This document shows, piece by piece, positions 6,635 through 7,633 of a DNA stretch of 7,633 nucleotides. The number at the start of each line of letters is the position of its first letter. Position 1 is the stretch's first letter. The notes under the pieces are model-generated. The model had not been told where the DNA came from, ran no database searches, and saw only the letters and a list, made by a program, of their open reading frames with translations. The DNA comes from Ileibacterium sp. (GTDB taxonomy: Bacteria > Bacillota_I > Bacilli_A > Erysipelotrichales > Erysipelotrichaceae): assembly GCA_021443945.1 (NCBI GenBank), contig JABUSF010000005.1, positions 57,231-64,863 of the forward strand. The letters are read 5' to 3'. The position numbers and the translations under genes are program-made.

Positions 6635-7492
6635 TCAGCTGTCTTTCTGAATGGCTGCTCCTTTTTCATTCTGTTCCACTAAAAAGTTGTAGATTCCGTT
6701 GGCGGTGACTTTGCCGAGAATCTCCTGAATTTCAGGGTTGCATAAAGCGGCAAATTCACCAGGATTGGACATATAGCCCATTTCGATAAGAATCGAAGGA
6801 ATCTTGGAATCGGATATTACCTGCAGCGGATAGGTATCCGTCGTCAGAACAGCCTGTTCATAGGCCCAGTCAGCCTGTTCGTAAGCCTCAGAGATGGACT
6901 GCGCCATCTCTTTTGCTGTATCATCGTCTTTTTTTATGAAAAAGGAATAGCCGGTGCAGGAGGGATCCTCATTGGAATTGGAATGAATGCTGACAAAATA
7001 GTCAGCTTTCAAATCGGTCTGCATGTTGACCCGGCCTGTCAGATCGCCCACCTCGTCGCTGGCCCAGGAGATGGTATCTGAATTTCGGGTCATCAGAACG
7101 TTGATGTTGGGATCCAGACTTTTCAGCTGTTCGGCGCAGGCGGTGGCAATGGCCAGGTTAATGGCGGATTCTTTCTGCTCATCCACCACATTGCCTGGAT
7201 CAAATCCACCGTGTCCCGGATCGATTAGTACGGTGACGCGCTTATCAAAGGGGACAGTCGGTTTTTTGACTTCTGTCATAACAGGGTTGAGAGCTTCTTT
7301 TACTTCTTCAACGACTTCTTCGCCTGTTTGATTCGTCTGGGCTGTGGCTTCTTCCTTTTTGCCGGAAGCAAACAGGGAAGTCAAAGAGCCGAGAACGGAG
7401 GCAAAGACAATGACTCCGGCAATGGCCAGAATCAATTTGACCTGCCAGCGAAGCTTTTGTTTTTTCTTTTTGTTTGGGTTAGTTGAACTCAT
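6635..7492 (-). CDS. N-acetylmuramoyl-L-alanine amidase (Amidase_3), membrane-anchored, copy 2
   Basis: This is a second peptidoglycan amidase, 285 residues. A lysine-rich cytosolic start (NPNKKKKQKLRWQVK, 5-19) precedes one membrane helix (about 20-42). A glutamate-rich linker (about 45-80), longer than in copy 1, leads to the Amidase_3 domain (about 86-272). Zinc ligands are H94 in IDPGHGGFDPG, E108 in KESAINLA and H170 in FVSIHSNS; the catalytic glutamate is E237 in LIEMGYMSN. All key residues are intact, so activity is expected. There is no separate wall-binding module. The start at 7492 has AGAAAGGT four bases upstream on the - strand. It lies 18 bases after the stop of the YggS-family gene and is probably co-transcribed with it; its own terminator separates it from copy 1. 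Which bond-cleavage setting it serves (division, turnover, sporulation) cannot be told from sequence. Confidence 0.94.
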   Translation of the reverse strand: MSSTNPNKKKKQKLRWQVKLILAIAGVIVFASVLGSLTSLFASGKKEEATAQTNQTGEEVVEEVKEALNPVMTEVKKPTVPFDKRVTVLIDPGHGGFDPGNVVDEQKESAINLAIATACAEQLKSLDPNINVLMTRNSDTISWASDEVGDLTGRVNMQTDLKADYFVSIHSNSNEDPSCTGYSFFIKKDDDTAKEMAQSISEAYEQADWAYEQAVLTTDTYPLQVISDSKIPSILIEMGYMSNPGEFAALCNPEIQEILGKVTANGIYNFLVEQNEKGAAIQKDS

Positions 7493-7510
7493 TCGTACCT
7501 TTCTGACGGT

Positions 7511-7633
7511 TTATCCAAACAGAGCCGTACCAATACGGACCTGATTGGAACCGTGAGCAATGGCCAGCTCATAATCGCCGGACATGCCCATGCTTAAAAT
7601 ATCAGCGTCTTTAAAATCTTTCTGAACCTGATC
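7511..7633 (-). CDS. YggS/PLPBP-family pyridoxal phosphate homeostasis protein, C-terminal end (5' part outside window)
   Basis: Only the last 40 codons are present, ending in TAA at 7511-7513. They translate to DQVQKDFKDADILSMGMSGD followed by YELAIAHGSNQVRIGTALFG. The blocks LSMGMSGDYELAIAHGS and VRIGTALFG are the hallmark C-terminal motifs of this family, in which the SMGMS and RIGT residues bind the phosphate of PLP. The family (YggS, YlmE, human PLPBP) is a non-catalytic PLP carrier that influences vitamin B6 and amino acid balance. In many Bacillota its gene sits beside sepF in the division-linked ylm cluster, which fits its cell-wall neighbour here. The protein is normally about 220-230 residues, so most of it lies beyond the right edge. 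Confidence 0.93.
   Translation of the reverse strand, partial: DQVQKDFKDADILSMGMSGDYELAIAHGSNQVRIGTALFG

Noticed and set aside
7525..7538. Small dyad CCGTA-CCAA-TACGG near the end of the YggS-family gene
   Set aside because: It has only a five-base stem, has no T-run, and lies in conserved VRIGTAL codons; chance is sufficient.
1..7633. Novel defence, mobile or RNA system
   Set aside because: Nearly every base is in a recognised housekeeping gene, intergenic gaps are short and explained by terminators or ribosome binding sites, and no repeats, arrays or transposase-like frames were seen.

Overview
This is an ordinary-looking chromosomal housekeeping segment from a bacterium, most likely a member of the Bacillota (Firmicutes) of moderate G+C. 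The reasons are the mutS-mutL-miaA order, AGGAGG-type ribosome binding sites, a GTG start, a MutL that carries the endonuclease metal site, and small single-pass membrane-anchored amidases. I cannot name the genus; a clostridial or related lineage is a guess.

Left part (1-5698, + strand) is one tightly packed gene run: the 3' end of mutS (cut by the window edge), mutL, miaA, a tcdA-type E1-like dehydratase gene, and a CNNM/CorC-type membrane protein with a CBS pair. Gaps are 15 and 5 bases at mutS/mutL and tcdA/CNNM, and the genes overlap by 8 and 26 bases at mutL/miaA and miaA/tcdA, so co-transcription and translational coupling are likely. The first two genes are the mismatch-repair recognition ATPase and its endonuclease partner. 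The next two both act on adenosine 37 of tRNAs, next to the anticodon (isopentenylation, and cyclisation of t6A). The run closes at a bidirectional hairpin terminator at 5706-5736.

Right part (5738-7633, - strand) runs toward the first. Reading right to left it holds the last 40 codons of a YggS/PLPBP-family PLP-binding protein gene, then an N-acetylmuramoyl-L-alanine amidase gene 18 bases downstream, a hairpin terminator, and a second, paralogous amidase gene with its own strong ribosome binding site and a possible own promoter. The two amidases share about 45% of residues over the catalytic domain (84 of about 184 by hand alignment) and keep all zinc and catalytic residues. Both are anchored by one N-terminal membrane helix and lack any visible wall-binding domain.

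The window is almost fully coding and has no stretch over 300 bases without a gene. I see no CRISPR array, insertion sequence, prophage gene, tRNA, rRNA or riboswitch, and nothing that supports a previously undescribed system. The points of interest are small ones: the tandem amidases with separate transcription signals, the A37-modification pair, candidate clamp-binding motifs in both MutS and MutL, and start-site details.
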